From Bettongia penicillata ogilbyi (lineage: Eukaryota; Chordata; Mammalia; Diprotodontia; Potoroidae): a stretch of DNA of 64,000 nt. The notes beneath the pieces were generated by a model. It searched no databases and had not been told where the DNA came from. It was given only the letters and a program-made list of their open reading frames with translations. The stretch covers positions 6,868,702 to 6,932,701 of the forward strand of contig JAJHZJ010000496.1 in assembly GCA_023548195.1 (NCBI GenBank). Direction: 5' to 3'. Position 1 is the stretch's first letter. Every line of letters starts with the position of its first letter. Of the stretch, positions 1-9,905 are shown in pieces. The position numbers and the translations under genes were made by a program.

Positions 1-1194
1 ATTTCAATGGTTGCCCCTAATCCATTCCTTTGATAATCTTAAAAACTTCATTGTAAAACTTGTTTTTATAGGTGTCTGCTCCTTTATTTAAATCTAATTT
101 GTCTTAGCAGAAGTATTTTTCTTAGTGATTTTATGGAAGATAGAAAGAACTTTTTAAAACAAATCTGAACATTCTTTCATACCTTTACATTGATGAATTG
201 AGTGTTGTCATTAACCCAGAGTAGGAAGAAGGTCGGTGTACTCCTCAAGCCTATTGGCAACTGCTGCCCCCTGGAATTCAACCCTTTCTGATACTGACAT
301 CATTGGGGGACTTTCTCAGCCTTCCTAAAAATTGAACTTGGTAGATCCATAGTTCAGATCCAAATTTCCTGGTCAGTCACCTCAATTTCCAGTTATGGCC
401 ATCATCTCCCTCCACCATTTTGCCAAGCAAACTTCCTGTGTTCCCTAAAGGAAAGAGATAGACTCAAGAAAAGGCCAGCTTTCTAATTCCTTTCTCCCAG
501 ACTGGTTCACTGAATCAAGTAGAAAAGTTTTATAGGTGAGGAGTATGTTTTCTCCTGCTCTGGGGTTAATGATAATACAACCCTGGAATGTAGCCAAACT
601 GGAACACATATTACTGTCCACATCACCTAGAATGCCTTGTGCCATCCTCTGAGATTCTCCTGTCTTTCTGCCCCTTCATCTCTGGCCTGATAGTGATTAC
701 TGGCAGTTGAATGCTTCATGTAGTTCCTTACTGGTCCATAGACCTATCTCTACCAACATATTTTACATGTGGGCTAAAAGGAAGAGCTTTGGGTGGTTAC
801 AGGATGTCTCTTCATCTACTTAAATAAAAGCTATTTTGAACATTCAGTAACTACTTTGAAACTAAACAGGTGGCAACTCTAGAAAAGCATGTTTTTGTTG
901 TCACTAAATGTTCCATACTATATTTCACTGAAACAGTTTTAAGAAGGTGTGTAAATGTTTTTGAGTAAAAACAGGCCATGTGTTTAGAGAAGTTGCAATT
1001 TTAAATGATCCTTTCCAGAGTTATGATCTTCAAGAGACTGTGCTTGATGAAAAGCCCTTGAGTAGGAAAAACAAATAAAGACAAAAAAATCCTCCCAGTA
1101 AATGTTAGAGACTTTTGAATCAAGGATGTCTTATAGGCACTGGAATGCTTTCAAGTAAGAAAAACAGTTAATTTTTGAATCTGAGATTGTAGGA
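1..1194. other. Low-copy intron-like sequence
   Basis: I see no supportable exon or recognisable repeat. The sequence is AT-rich with scattered short A/T runs; no open frame here shows domain-like composition or splice context. Confidence 0.5.
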
Positions 1195-1264
1195 TATAAT
1201 GCTTGAAAGAGACCTTACACATCATTTAATTGAATCCCATCTTCTTGCAAATAAAGAAACTGAG

Positions 1265-1384
1265 GCAGTGAGGTGGCACAGTAGAGAGAGCCCTGGCTCT
1301 GAAGTCAGGAGCACCTGGGTTCACATTTGACTTCATATACTAGCTGTGTGACCTTGGGTAAGTCACTTAAACCAAGTCCTTCAA
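1265..1384 (+). mobile_element. Marsupial-type CORE-SINE (tRNA-headed), inserted in an older SINE
   Basis: It has the typical order of this family: a GAGGTGGCACAGT head, a GAAGTCAGGAGCACCTGGGT box B-like part, then CTAGCTGTGTGACCTTGGG and AAGTCACTTAA. It lacks the downstream CORE-to-tail half and runs directly into an A-rich tail. Confidence 0.75.
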
Positions 1385-1462
1385 AAAAACAAAAAAAGAA
1401 AAATGAAAAGAAAAAGAAAGAAGAAAGGAAAGAAAGAGAAAGGAAGGAAAGAAGGAAGGAAG
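1385..1462. repeat. A-rich to (GGAA)n purine tract, SINE tail
   Basis: An almost uninterrupted purine tract grading from A-rich through AAAG to GGAA units. It follows directly on the SINE at 1265-1384 and is probably its expanded tail. Confidence 0.75.
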
Positions 1463-1527
1463 ACTGAGAGGCCCATATTGGGCAAGTGACTTGTTTAGGG
1501 CCACACAGGCACCATTTAATGGCACCA

Positions 1528-1620
1528 TTTCGTTAAACACCTACTATGTACCCAACACTGTGATACAGATAAAAATATCATACATCCTTTGCCTTCAAAG
1601 AGCTTACTTTCTGCTAAAAT
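1528..1620 (+). mobile_element. L2-like LINE 3' region fragment
   Basis: It carries ACACCTACTATGTACCCA followed by an ACACTGTG block, then CAAAGAGCTTACTTTCT. That is the common mammalian 'cacctactatgtgccaggcac ... aaggagcttacattct' type repeat, which I treat as L2-like. Confidence 0.5.
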
Positions 1621-1643
1621 ACCATGGAAAAATAAATTTAGCA

Positions 1644-1812
1644 TCTGAAGGACCCTTAGAAACCATCTAGTTAAACCCTTTCATTTTATAACTGTGGAAA
1701 CTGAGGTCCATAGAAGTAAAGAAGTTTGCTCCAAATCACACAAGTTTGTGGCACAACCAGGATTCCAATCTAGGTCTTCTGATTCCAAAACCAATGTTCT
1801 ATCTATGACTGC
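1644..1812 (-). mobile_element. CORE-SINE, antisense
   Basis: In order: CTGAAGGACCCTTAGAAACC, a TTTTATAACTGTGGAAACTG block, CACACAAGTTTGTGGC, then GGTCTTCTGATTCCAA and TTCTATCTATGACTGC. This is the diverged reverse complement of the SINE consensus. Confidence 0.65.
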
Positions 1813-1829
1813 ACAAAAAGAAAATGGCC

Positions 1830-1892
1830 TTGCAGGGATTTCAGCCCAGGTCCTTGGTCTGCATACCCAAGGTTCTTTCCAGTGCACCATAG
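1830..1892 (-). mobile_element. Second short antisense SINE fragment
   Basis: A short diverged copy of the 'gatttcaacccaggtcc ... ccagtgcacca' end of an antisense CORE-SINE, adjacent to the longer copy upstream. Confidence 0.35.
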
Positions 1893-2710
1893 ATGAATAG
1901 CATGCCTTCTATCTGAACAACATTGTTGTTGGGCTGTGTGAATGCCCAAGTTCAGTTCCTTTATTTAGATGTCTCTATATTTGAAAAAATAAAACAGGCT
2001 CATTTTTACTTCTTCTGATTTCTGCAGTTTCTGATTTATTGCAAAATGGCTTTTTTAATCAAGGTCTACTTTTCAGCTCTAACAATCCATGAATCCATCA
2101 ATACTTGGTAAACACTTGAGACTGTGCTCAAGCCCCTTAGAAGAAGAGCAGGCAAGGCCCAAGATGACTGGGTTTAAAATGCTGAACTTGAAACCTTTCA
2201 GAGCATCCTCAACTTTATGGGTACAGATTTGGAGGGGCAGGCCCTTCTATCACTGAGCACTTTTCTCCTCTCAGGCTGGTTCTTTCTTCTTGACTCCTTG
2301 GCCTCCAGGGACTGGCCCATCTTCTTTGCTTAGTGTTCTCTCCTGGGACTTTGGAGGGATGGGAATTGTCTCACAACTTCTATCCCTGAAGCAAAACTGA
2401 GAATCTTTGGAGGTTTCTGAAAGCTTTCTCTTGCTATAAACAATGGGAAAGCAGACTGAAGTCGGTATTTAAAAAGGGCAGGGAATATGGCTAAGTAAGA
2501 TGTTTCAAAAAAAAGTATTTTTAAAATGCTTGTTCAGCTTGGTTGTTGGGACCACCCAAACCCTCCTTGTCCTATCCACATATTGGCGTATTGGTATTAC
2601 TGACTCATTCACGTAATAAATGACAGTGAATAATAACATATCTTAACACGTGCTACAGTGTTAAAGCATTTCATTTCTCCTTCAGGGGCATCAAGTTCTC
2701 ATGTATGCAG
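1893..2710. other. Low-copy intron-like sequence
   Basis: No exon or clear repeat is visible. The stretch at 2140-2460 is locally GC-richer but has stops in all frames and no flanking splice signals I trust. Confidence 0.45.
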
Positions 2711-2815
2711 AGCTGGTCTCAGTGGCTGAAGGATCTGAGTTCAAGACTCTCCTTTGCCACAAACTGGCTGTTTAACTCTGGGCACATTACTTAATTTCTC
2801 ATTGATCCTAGGTAA
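2711..2815 (+). mobile_element. CORE-SINE fragment
   Basis: It shows CTCAGTGGCTGAAGGATCTG, GAGTTCAAGACTCTCC, CTGGCTGTTTAACTCTGGGC and ACATTACTTAATTTCTCA, a diverged + strand SINE. Confidence 0.6.
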
Positions 2816-2880
2816 ATTTTTAAAAGCTATGAATTGTAAAGAGGTTGGCAGCCCCTGAATTGGGAGTAAGATTTATAATT

Positions 2881-2990
2881 TAGGAAAGGAAGGAAGAAAG
2901 GAAGGGAGGAAGGGAAGAAAGAAGGAAGGAAGGAAGGAAGGAAGGAAGGAAGGAAGGAAGGAAGGAAGGAAGGAAAGAATGAAAGGAATG
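2881..2990. repeat. (GGAA)n microsatellite
   Basis: A near-pure purine strand of GGAA units, with GGGA and AAAG variants at its left edge and an uninterrupted core at about 2921-2973. It lies 65 bp after a SINE. Confidence 0.95.
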
Positions 2991-3049
2991 GGAAATAGGG
3001 AAGGAAAGAGGAAAGAGAGATACCCTTTCTGCTGGATCCTTTATTTCCA

Positions 3050-3500
3050 AGTCTCATGGAACAACCTCCCACATGTAGAACTGATGACCTAGCCTTCTGT
3101 TCACTGAAAAACCAAATACACTCAGATCTGGGTTGCTTTAATCATTTTTCTCTACATTTTAAGACATTTCAGAATCTTCACCAAAGTATCTTCTTTCATC
3201 CTGTTTCACAGTGTAAGTTTCTCTTTGCCTTTGGCAAGACCTCTACCTCTATCTATGGTTTTCCTAACTTGACTCCTTCATACCATGCCCATTTCCTGTC
3301 CATTCTATGATTCATTTGCAGTGGTCTACTTTCTGTTCCTGAAAACTATACTCCATCTTTTGTCTCCCTGCTCTTGCACTGGCTATCCTCCATGCTTAGA
3401 ATGCCTACTCTCCTCACCTCCTTCAAGACTCAGCCAAAAGGCTGCCTTTTTCAGGAGATTTTTCCCAGTCTCGTTGGCTTTCTAGGCCTTTCCTGGAACT
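3050..3500 (+). mobile_element. L2-like LINE 3' region
   Basis: It includes CTTAGAATGCCTACTCTCCT, CACCTCCTTCAAGACTCAGC and CTGCCTTTTTCAGGAGATTT, corresponding to the 'tggaatgccctccctcctcacc ... cttcaagactcagct ... caggaggcctttcc' block of L2-type elements. The left part is too diverged to assign. Open frames here are chance readings of this block. Confidence 0.5.
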
Positions 3501-3524
3501 CCAAGGTTGTCTTCTATTTCTTCT

Positions 3525-3680
3525 GTAGGGTATTTAGAGGTGAAAAGGACATTAGAGTCCATTAATCCCCATTCCCAATGAGTAAAGATATGTAATTTTC
3601 CCAGGATCTTGAATGTCTGTGGTGAGGGTGGAAAGCAGGGCTTCATGATGCCAAGTCCCTTATGTCCCCAGGCCCGGGGA
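3525..3680 (-). mobile_element. Diverged antisense MIR/CORE-SINE fragment
   Basis: GGACATTAGAGTCCATTAAT and AGATATGTAATTTTCCCAGG resemble the 'ggacctcagagaccatctagt ... gaaaagaagtgacttgccc' part of antisense SINEs. Confidence 0.35.
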
Positions 3681-3757
3681 GAGCTTGAAGAGCATTTTTT
3701 GTTGTTCACTCATCAATGCTTAATATAGTACCTGGAGTTCTTTCTTACTAAGAACTT

Positions 3758-3988
3758 TTGTTATTCAGTTTCAGTTGTGTCCAGTTCTTCATGACCTTAT
3801 TTAGAGTTTCCTTGGCAAAGATTCTGGAGCATTTTGCAATTTTCTTCTCCACCTCATTTTAGAAATGGACAAACTGAGGCAGAGAGGGTTGCACAAGTAG
3901 AAAGTGTTGGAGGCTGGATTTGAACACATGAAGGTGACTCTTCCTGACTCCAGGCCCAGCATTTTATCCACTGTGCCACCTCTCTGAT
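3758..3988 (-). mobile_element. Near full-length marsupial-type CORE-SINE, antisense
   Basis: It runs from TTATTCAGTTTCAGTTGTGT through CATGACCTTATTTAGAGTTT, CTTGGCAAAGATTCTGGAGC, ACAAACTGAGGCAGAG and CTTCCTGACTCCAGGCCCAG to CCACTGTGCCACCTC. All expected blocks are present, so it is nearly complete. Confidence 0.85.
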
Positions 3989-4340
3989 CAGCATACAGTA
4001 AGCGCTTAATAAATGTTTGTCAATTGGCTGACTGACCCAGCTCCAAACATTCTCTCTACTGGCACCATCTTCTCTGCTTCTAGTCTCAGTCAAGAGTCCA
4101 CTTGACTTTTTCGTTTGACCATGTCATCATTCCATTTCTCTTTTCTCTTTCTCTGACATTTCTTGAAGAAGTTTTTGCTTGCTATTTCAACTTTTCCCAT
4201 ACCACCTACTCACTCTACTGCTTGTAACATGGCTTCTGTGCCCAAGTTTCTTCTGAAATTGCTACCGAAAAGAACACCATTAGCTTCCTTATTACCAAAT
4301 TCAAAGATCTTTTCCCATGTTGCCTCCTCTTCACTTTCTA
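3989..4340 (+). mobile_element. L2-like LINE fragments
   Basis: An L2-like terminus (AGTAAGCGCTTAATAAATGT, 4000-4020) is followed by an upstream-type L2 block containing TTAGCTTCCTTATTACCAAA and AAAGATCTTTTCCCATG, which resemble the 'acctccttactgccaaatccaatggccttttctc' region. It is probably two separate fragments. Confidence 0.5.
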
Positions 4341-4435
4341 ATGTCTTTGCCCCAGTTAACCACCACCTTCCTAAATATTCCTCCCCCCCTCCAAGTTCCA
4401 GGTTATTCTCCTCCTTTACCCTCTTCTTCTTACTG

Positions 4436-4675
4436 TTAGGATTTATTTAGCACCCTCAGTTTTTGCAAAATACCTGACATGCATTATCTCATCTGGTCTT
4501 TACAACATGCATTGTTATGAGATAGATGTTGTTAATATCACTTTGTAGAAATGAAAAAGTTGAGAGTAAGAGAAGGTTACATGGCTTGCCCTCAGAAGCT
4601 GGAAATTGCCTTCTAGACCCCAAGTCCAGCTTTCTCACTATTGTGCGATACAGCTGCCTCATTCCCCTGCCAGTG
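4436..4675 (-). mobile_element. MIR3-like antisense SINE
   Basis: It contains TGACATGCATTATCTCATCT, ATGAGATAGATGTTGTTAAT, a diverged 'acagatgaggaaactgag' block and CCCCAAGTCCAGCTTTCTCA. The order matches antisense MIR3-type SINEs. Confidence 0.6.
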
Positions 4676-5035
4676 CTCCTCAGTTTTTCTTTTGGGACTC
4701 CTGTAGCAGTACTGAATGGCTTTAGTCTTTCACCACTGGAAGCCCCCGCTTTCATGATGGATGATTCCCTCAGTTCCCTAATGCATCTAGGCCAGGTTCA
4801 GCCATACTGCCCTCAGGGACTTTTTCTCCCCATCCATCTTCCAGCTGCAGATGTGCCCTCTTTCCTTCCCCTGTTCTAGTTCTTGAAACATAAGCTTCTG
4901 GCAAGCCTCTGTCATTCTAACTCTGGTTTTCCTCACTACTGTACCTTTCCAAACCACAAATACCCTCTTTGGCTAACTCTCACGTGTATGTGTTGACTCT
5001 CCTGGGTTTTGGAATCCTTCCCCTGCCTTTCCTTC

Positions 5036-5217
5036 CTTTGCCTACCTCCCTTCCCTTTCCTCTTCTCCTTCCTCCCTCCTTCCCTTCCCCTTTCCTTTCC
5101 CCTCTTTTTCCTTTTCCCTCCCCTTCCCTCCTCCTCCCCTGCCTCTCCTATTCCCCTTCCTTTCTCCTTCCCTTTCCTTTTCTCCCTTCTCTTTCTCTTC
5201 TTTCATTCTCTTGCCCC
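5036..5217. repeat. Pyrimidine-rich tract (CCTT / CCCTT variants)
   Basis: About 180 bp of nearly pure C/T on the + strand with irregular CCTT, CCCTT and CTCC units. The open frames over it on both strands are translations of low-complexity DNA. Confidence 0.9.
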
Positions 5218-5270
5218 TTCTCATTTCTTGAGCCCTATAACAATAACACCCAATAGTCATACCTATTAGA

Positions 5271-5535
5271 GACAGCTAGGTGACTGCAGTGGACAGAGCA
5301 CCGGGGCTGGAATTGGAGTCAGGAAGACCTTAATTAAAATCTGGCTTCAGATACTTCCTAGCCACATGACCCTGGACAAGTCACTTAATCACTATTTTTC
5401 TTCAATCTCCTCAGCTGCAAAATGGGAATAATAAGAACATTTACCTCTCCAGGTTGTTTCAAGAATCAGACGCAATGTTATAGAAAGCCTTCACCAGTTA
5501 CTGACACGTAAACGTCAGTACATAAATATTTGTTC
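5271..5535 (+). mobile_element. CORE-SINE, near full length
   Basis: In order: GACAGCTAGGTGACTGCAGT, GGACAGAGCACCGGGGCTGG, GGAGTCAGGAAGACCTTAAT, GACCCTGGACAAGTCACTTA, CTCAGCTGCAAAATGGGAAT, then ACATAAATATTTGTTCCC as the end. It carries the MIR-like 3' end instead of the 'gactgaaacaactg' end. Confidence 0.85.
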
Positions 5536-5683
5536 CCTCTCCTTCCCTGTCACCTAGCTGCCTGATCTGGTTAAATGCCGTTCCCTATGGACCTCCATTA
5601 AACATTGGGGAGGACCCAAGTTAATGAGAGGACTCTTGGGAGCAGGAGTTGGTTATCATTAGCCAAACCACTTTGGTCTACAA

Positions 5684-5867
5684 CAAGGGTGGGGAACCTG
5701 CGACCTCCAGGCCAGATGTGGTCCTCTAGATCCTCAAGTATGGCCCTTTGACTGAATCGGAACTTCACGGAACAAATGCCCTTAATGAAAGGATTTATTG
5801 TTTAAAACTTGGACTCTGTCAAAAGGCCACACCCAAGAACTTGGAAGGCCATACGTTCCCCACAGTG
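5684..5867. mobile_element. hAT-like non-autonomous palindromic DNA transposon
   Basis: The left end CAAGGGTGGGGAACCTGCGA is answered at the right by the reverse complement around GGAAGGCCATACGTTCCCCA. The arms also pair inside: GGCCCTTTGACTGAATC against the reverse complement of GACTCTGTCAAAAGGCC. It encodes nothing. The flanks GTCTACAA (5676-5683) and GCCTACAC (5868-5875) agree at 6 of 8 positions, as expected for an aged 8-bp hAT target duplication. It resembles Charlie-type MITEs; the family name is not certain. Confidence 0.75.
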
Positions 5868-5875
5868 GCCTACAC

Positions 5876-6511
5876 ATGCAATTCAATTTTCCAGCTCATA
5901 GAACTGAGGTTATTTCATCAGTAGCTCATAGAGGGAAACCTTCAATGACATGAGCTGATGCTAGGGTAGAAGAAAAGTTTTTAGAGTCTCTTCTTCCAGA
6001 GTTCTAAAGTGGTGTTTTACTCCCATTTATAGAAGTAGAACCATCCTGTTTTACTTCATCCTGGGTTCTATTTGTCAAGCACACTTTTTATCTTGAGCTC
6101 ACATCTATCCCTGTGATGCTCCTTCATAGCATAGCACCTTAATACCCCCTCACACAGTGCTGCCAGGGGCACTCCATCAGGTTCAAAGCACTCTTTGGTT
6201 CCTCATCCATCCAAAACCATTACTCATGATACTCCACTGATGTGAACTTTTACAGACCACTCAGAGGTCCTGGTGATTCAAAATAAAATGTTTAATCAAA
6301 TAACAGAGCAAGTACAATGGCAGAATTACTCCCAGTCATACTGGGACATGGGTTAGCACAGCATGAAAGAGCAAACTGCCATAACTATAGAGAATGTATG
6401 GCCGGGGAACACACATGGAGGTAACTCCATTTTCCTTTAGCAACTCTGCTTGGTTTCATCTCCATGGAATATCATGCTCCACTCCACCCCCTCCTCAACT
6501 TTTTTTTATAT
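5876..6511. other. Low-copy intron-like sequence
   Basis: I see no exon or assignable repeat in this stretch. Confidence 0.4.
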
Positions 6512-6632
6512 GTAATTATAAGCTCCATGAGGACAAGGATTACCTTTCTTTTTCTCATTTGTATCTTGAGCATTCAGCACAATTCCTGGCACATAATAGG
6601 TACTTAATAAATGCTTATTGAACTGGATGGAA
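6512..6632 (+). mobile_element. L2-like LINE 3' end
   Basis: ATAAGCTCCATGAGGACAAG, then CATTCAGCACAATTCCTGGC, then TAGGTACTTAATAAATGCTT. This is the classic L2-type 3' terminal sequence. Confidence 0.7.
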
Positions 6633-6870
6633 AACACATGTGCAGAACCAGTGGCACTATCACAACTCCCTCCTCCCATGTGTCTGGCTTCTGTCAGTAT
6701 CTTTTAGTGATGTCATGCTGCTTACCTGAAGCATGAAGTCTCTATGTAGGATCATGTCTTTGTGCCAGGCTTTCTTATCCAGGTCATTTCTGTTGAGTGT
6801 CTCTCCTTCTCACTGACCTGTCCTCATCTTCTACCCCTTCTCTCTCTCCCAAAGGAAGGAGTCATTCTGC

Positions 6871-7045
6871 ACAGAATCATCATTTTAGAACTTGAGAGGA
6901 CTTTTGGAAACCATATAGTCCACCACCTTCATTTTTACAAATGAGAAAATGTCTGCCCAGAAAGGATAAGGAAATCACATTTTGAACCCTGGTTTTCTGA
7001 CACCAATTCCAGTGCTTTTCTCATTATACCATGGCACCTAAGGGT
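6871..7045 (-). mobile_element. CORE-SINE, antisense
   Basis: ACAGAATCATCATTTTAGAA, TTTTACAAATGAGAAAATGT, TTTTGAACCCTGGTTTTCTG and CTCATTATACCATGGCACC follow the antisense SINE order. Confidence 0.65.
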
Positions 7046-8185
7046 TACGACCCATCCCATCAAGCCAGAGAACTGACAGACATAAGCAGAATGTCCCCCT
7101 GTTAATATTAAAGAAAATCTATTTTTTTTAGTTGACTCTGATGCTGATTCAGAGTCCCAGGGCCCAGTCAATGATTTGACAATTTTTTTTAAACTCCTCT
7201 TTTTCCTATGGTTGGAATCTTATGGTCCTGAGATTTATTGATGGATTCTACCAAAAATACATCAAGGATTCTATGGGAAAGTCAGGGCTCTGACACCTAG
7301 TCCTTCCTAACCGATGTGCAAATGAAATTAACCAGGAAAGAGGTAAAGGCAACACTCTCCTAATGCGCTTGTGCAAATTTCTGCCTTTATTTTACATCTC
7401 TGCTAGCAACAAAACCCCCTTACTTCTCTGTGTTCTTATGAGGAAAAACAAAACAAACAGCTGGAAACAACCTCACAGTTTCCCTACATTAATTAAAAAT
7501 AGAATCCCCTAAGTTGTCATATAAAGTCAAGAGTTTGCTTTCACCTTTTTACAGAGTGTGTATTAAAGAAAAATTTGTGGGGAAGCTAGATATTGATGTA
7601 TTTCCAGAATGGAAACAGTAAAGGAAGTGAGCTTCCCATTGCTGATTGAACTGAAACAACTGTTGCTGTTTTACTTGGTGGTGGTGGGGTTTTTTTGGTG
7701 ATTGATAGCCTGAATCACTGATGTAATGGGATTTCTGCTCTGGGTACCTGTACACTATTAGCTGTGGTTAATGATCACCGTGGCCAATGATTTCTTAATA
7801 TATTATTCTTAGTATTTTTATTAAAGAGCACAACCTGTAGTTTTTCTATGTGGTTCATCATTCAGTTCATTCAAACAGTTTAATGTTTGTTTTTACTCAA
7901 ATAATTTCTTAGATGAGGTTCTGTTGCTTAAATGAAGAAATCAGTAAGTTGCATTTCTTTCCTCTTTTTCTCTCTCCCCTCTTCGGACTCCACCTTGGCT
8001 CTTGATTTACCTTTTCTCTTGCTTGTTGATTAGTTTTCAATAAGGGAAAAAAAGTCTCCATTCCCTGCTGTAGAATCACATCCACAGATTAAAAAAAATA
8101 AAAACAAAACTTATGTAGGTTCTAAAGCACATGTTTCTTTGACTTCAAGGATGACCAAATAAATGAATGAACAATTAAAACAATT
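7046..8185. other. Low-copy intron-like sequence
   Basis: About 1.1 kb without a recognisable repeat or exon. AT-rich with several homopolymer runs. Confidence 0.45.
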
Positions 8186-8189
8186 GTTT

Positions 8190-8460
8190 CTAGAGTGCTT
8201 TGGTGAGCACCAAAAAGTAAAGAGAAAATGAGATCATCCCTGCTCTCAAAGGAACTCGCTTTCTAGTGGAGGAGACAACCCGTATGGAAATATTTATCTA
8301 AAACTGAAGGATATTTTAGAGGCCATCTAGTCTAACCTTTCCATTTTACAAATGAGGAAACTGAGACTCAGAAGGTAAATGGCTTTTCTACTATCACACA
8401 CCTGGTTAATGGGAGAACTGGGACTCAAACTCCAAATCCAGACACATTCCCCTGAATTCA
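8190..8460 (-). mobile_element. L2-like fragment followed by antisense CORE-SINE
   Basis: 8190-8280 has CCCTGCTCTCAAAGGAACTC and TTCTAGTGGAGGAGACAACC of the L2-like 'aaggagctcacattctaatggaggagacaac' type (this part reads +). 8303-8460 has AGAGGCCATCTAGTCTAACC and ACAAATGAGGAAACTGAGAC, an antisense SINE. Confidence 0.65.
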
Positions 8461-8998
8461 TAATGCCTGCCCCCAATCCTTCTGTGGTCCTTGTCCAATC
8501 CCAGGAATTTGAGTAAGAATTGGGAAGGTTGAGTTGTTAGGAAAATGTCGTATGAATGGATGTGTGCCGCAGAGCACCCTTCACATGTGGAAAGAAATGA
8601 CTTGACGTTTTATCATATCTCTGTATATTGATTTGTGCTTTGGGAAAATTCAATGAGCTCTCTTTTAACTGAGCAGTGAACACTGTGATTCTCAGTTTGC
8701 TGGAAGGTAAGTTAAAAAAAAAGACACTTTCATAAAGGACCTAGTTCAGAGGCCTCTTCAGTAGGCTTTTGAGATATGTTTATCATCCCCTCTTCAAATA
8801 TTGGTACTAGGAGGCTTCTGGAAAGATTGACTTTTAATAGATAGTTTCAAAGTGTAACATGCCATGTGAAAATTAGAGTATTGGTCTATACAAGCAAGCA
8901 TTCTTTCTTTATGGAAGTGCATTGCTTTGACTCCAGTTATGGAACTGACATAAGCTATTGGAATTATTTAATTAAAGACAGAGGGATAAAGTAGAAAA

Positions 8999-9070
8999 AA
9001 GGAGGCCAGAAGGACATGGATGTGAATCCTATCTAGGGTACTTTCTGGCTGTGTGACCTTGGATAAGTCA
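8999..9070 (+). mobile_element. Short CORE-SINE fragment
   Basis: It holds GGATGTGAATCCTATCTAGG and CTGGCTGTGTGACCTTGGAT, the middle of a + strand SINE, truncated by the next copy. Confidence 0.6.
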
Positions 9071-9074
9071 GAAA

Positions 9075-9312
9075 CCGCTAGTGGGCTCAGTGGATAGAGC
9101 TCTGGGCTTGGAGTCAGAAGGATCAGAATTCAAAGAAGTCCTCAGATATTTCTTAGCTGTGGGACCCTAGACCTTAACCTGTGTTTGCCTCAGTTTCCTC
9201 AAATAAAATGATGATAATAATAATTAGTGTCTACATCCAGGGGTTAGTGAGAGGATCAGATATTCATAAATTGCTTGGCACATAGGAAGCTCTCCATAAA
9301 TCTTTATTCCTT
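9075..9312 (+). mobile_element. CORE-SINE, near full length
   Basis: GGGCTCAGTGGATAGAGCTC, GGCTTGGAGTCAGAAGGATC, TTTGCCTCAGTTTCCTCAAA, then TTGGCACATAGGAAGCTC as a MIR-like end. It directly follows another partial SINE. Confidence 0.75.
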
Positions 9313-9424
9313 CCCTCATTCAATCAGCTTCATCATAAGGAAAAAAGTGATAATAATATTGCTTATTTCTCAGAGATCTTGATGTTTACACAACGTTACT
9401 AAATAATAAAGCACTATGTGAATA

Positions 9425-9735
9425 TCAGCTATTAGTAATACTTGATATTTATATAGTATTAATAGATATATGCATATAGTATTTTAAGGTTTGCAAAATC
9501 TGTTATAGATGGATATGTGTACACATAAACATATATATGTATGTGTATATATGTATATGTATATAAATGCACACACATTCTCCTTTTGTTCCTCAGTTAT
9601 CCTATAAGGTAGGTCCTATTATGCTCAGCATTTTTTTAAATAGGTTGGAATCTCAGACTCAGAGAAGAGATTTGTCCAACATCATAGTTAATAGCTGAGG
9701 GAGGATGTGATCTCAGGTCTTTCTCATTATGGTGA
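9425..9735 (-). mobile_element. MIR3-like antisense SINE interrupted by a TA/TG tract
   Basis: TATTTTAAGGTTTGCAAAAT (9479-9498) and TCCTATAAGGTAGGTCCTAT (9600-9619) are the two halves of the 'aaggtttgcaaagcac ... ctcacaacaaccctgtgaggtagg' block. Between them is a TATATGTA/TGTA-rich low-complexity run at about 9505-9575. Confidence 0.6.
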
Positions 9736-9905
9736 CAGCTATAACTGGGTGACCCCGGGCTAGTCACTTAATCTTGTCTGCCTCTGTTTTTCCAACTGTA
9801 AAATGAGCTGGAGAAGGAAATGGCAAACTACTCTGATATTTTTGCCACAAAAACCCTAAATAGGGTCACAGAGAGTGACACATGACTGAAACAACTGAAC
9901 CAAAA
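9736..9905 (+). mobile_element. 3' half of marsupial-type CORE-SINE
   Basis: GACCCCGGGCTAGTCACTTA, AAATGAGCTGGAGAAGGAAA, TGGCAAACTACTCTGATATT, TAGGGTCACAGAGAGTGACA and ACTGAAACAACTGAAC. This is the long 3' end typical of the marsupial family. Confidence 0.85.

Larger units (their letters stand above)
1195..1512 (-). mobile_element. Old antisense CORE-SINE split by a younger SINE
   Basis: The left part (1195-1264) ends in the typical GAAACTGAGG block of an antisense CORE-SINE. The right part (1463-1512) resumes with GACTGAG and the GGGCAAGTGACTTG core. The gap holds a + strand SINE with an A-rich to GGAA-rich tail. The repeated ACTGAG at both edges could be the target site duplication. Confidence 0.6.

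Noticed and set aside
4969..5269. Open frames on both strands rich in Pro/Phe/Leu/Ser or Lys/Glu
   Set aside because: They read a pyrimidine-rich tract.
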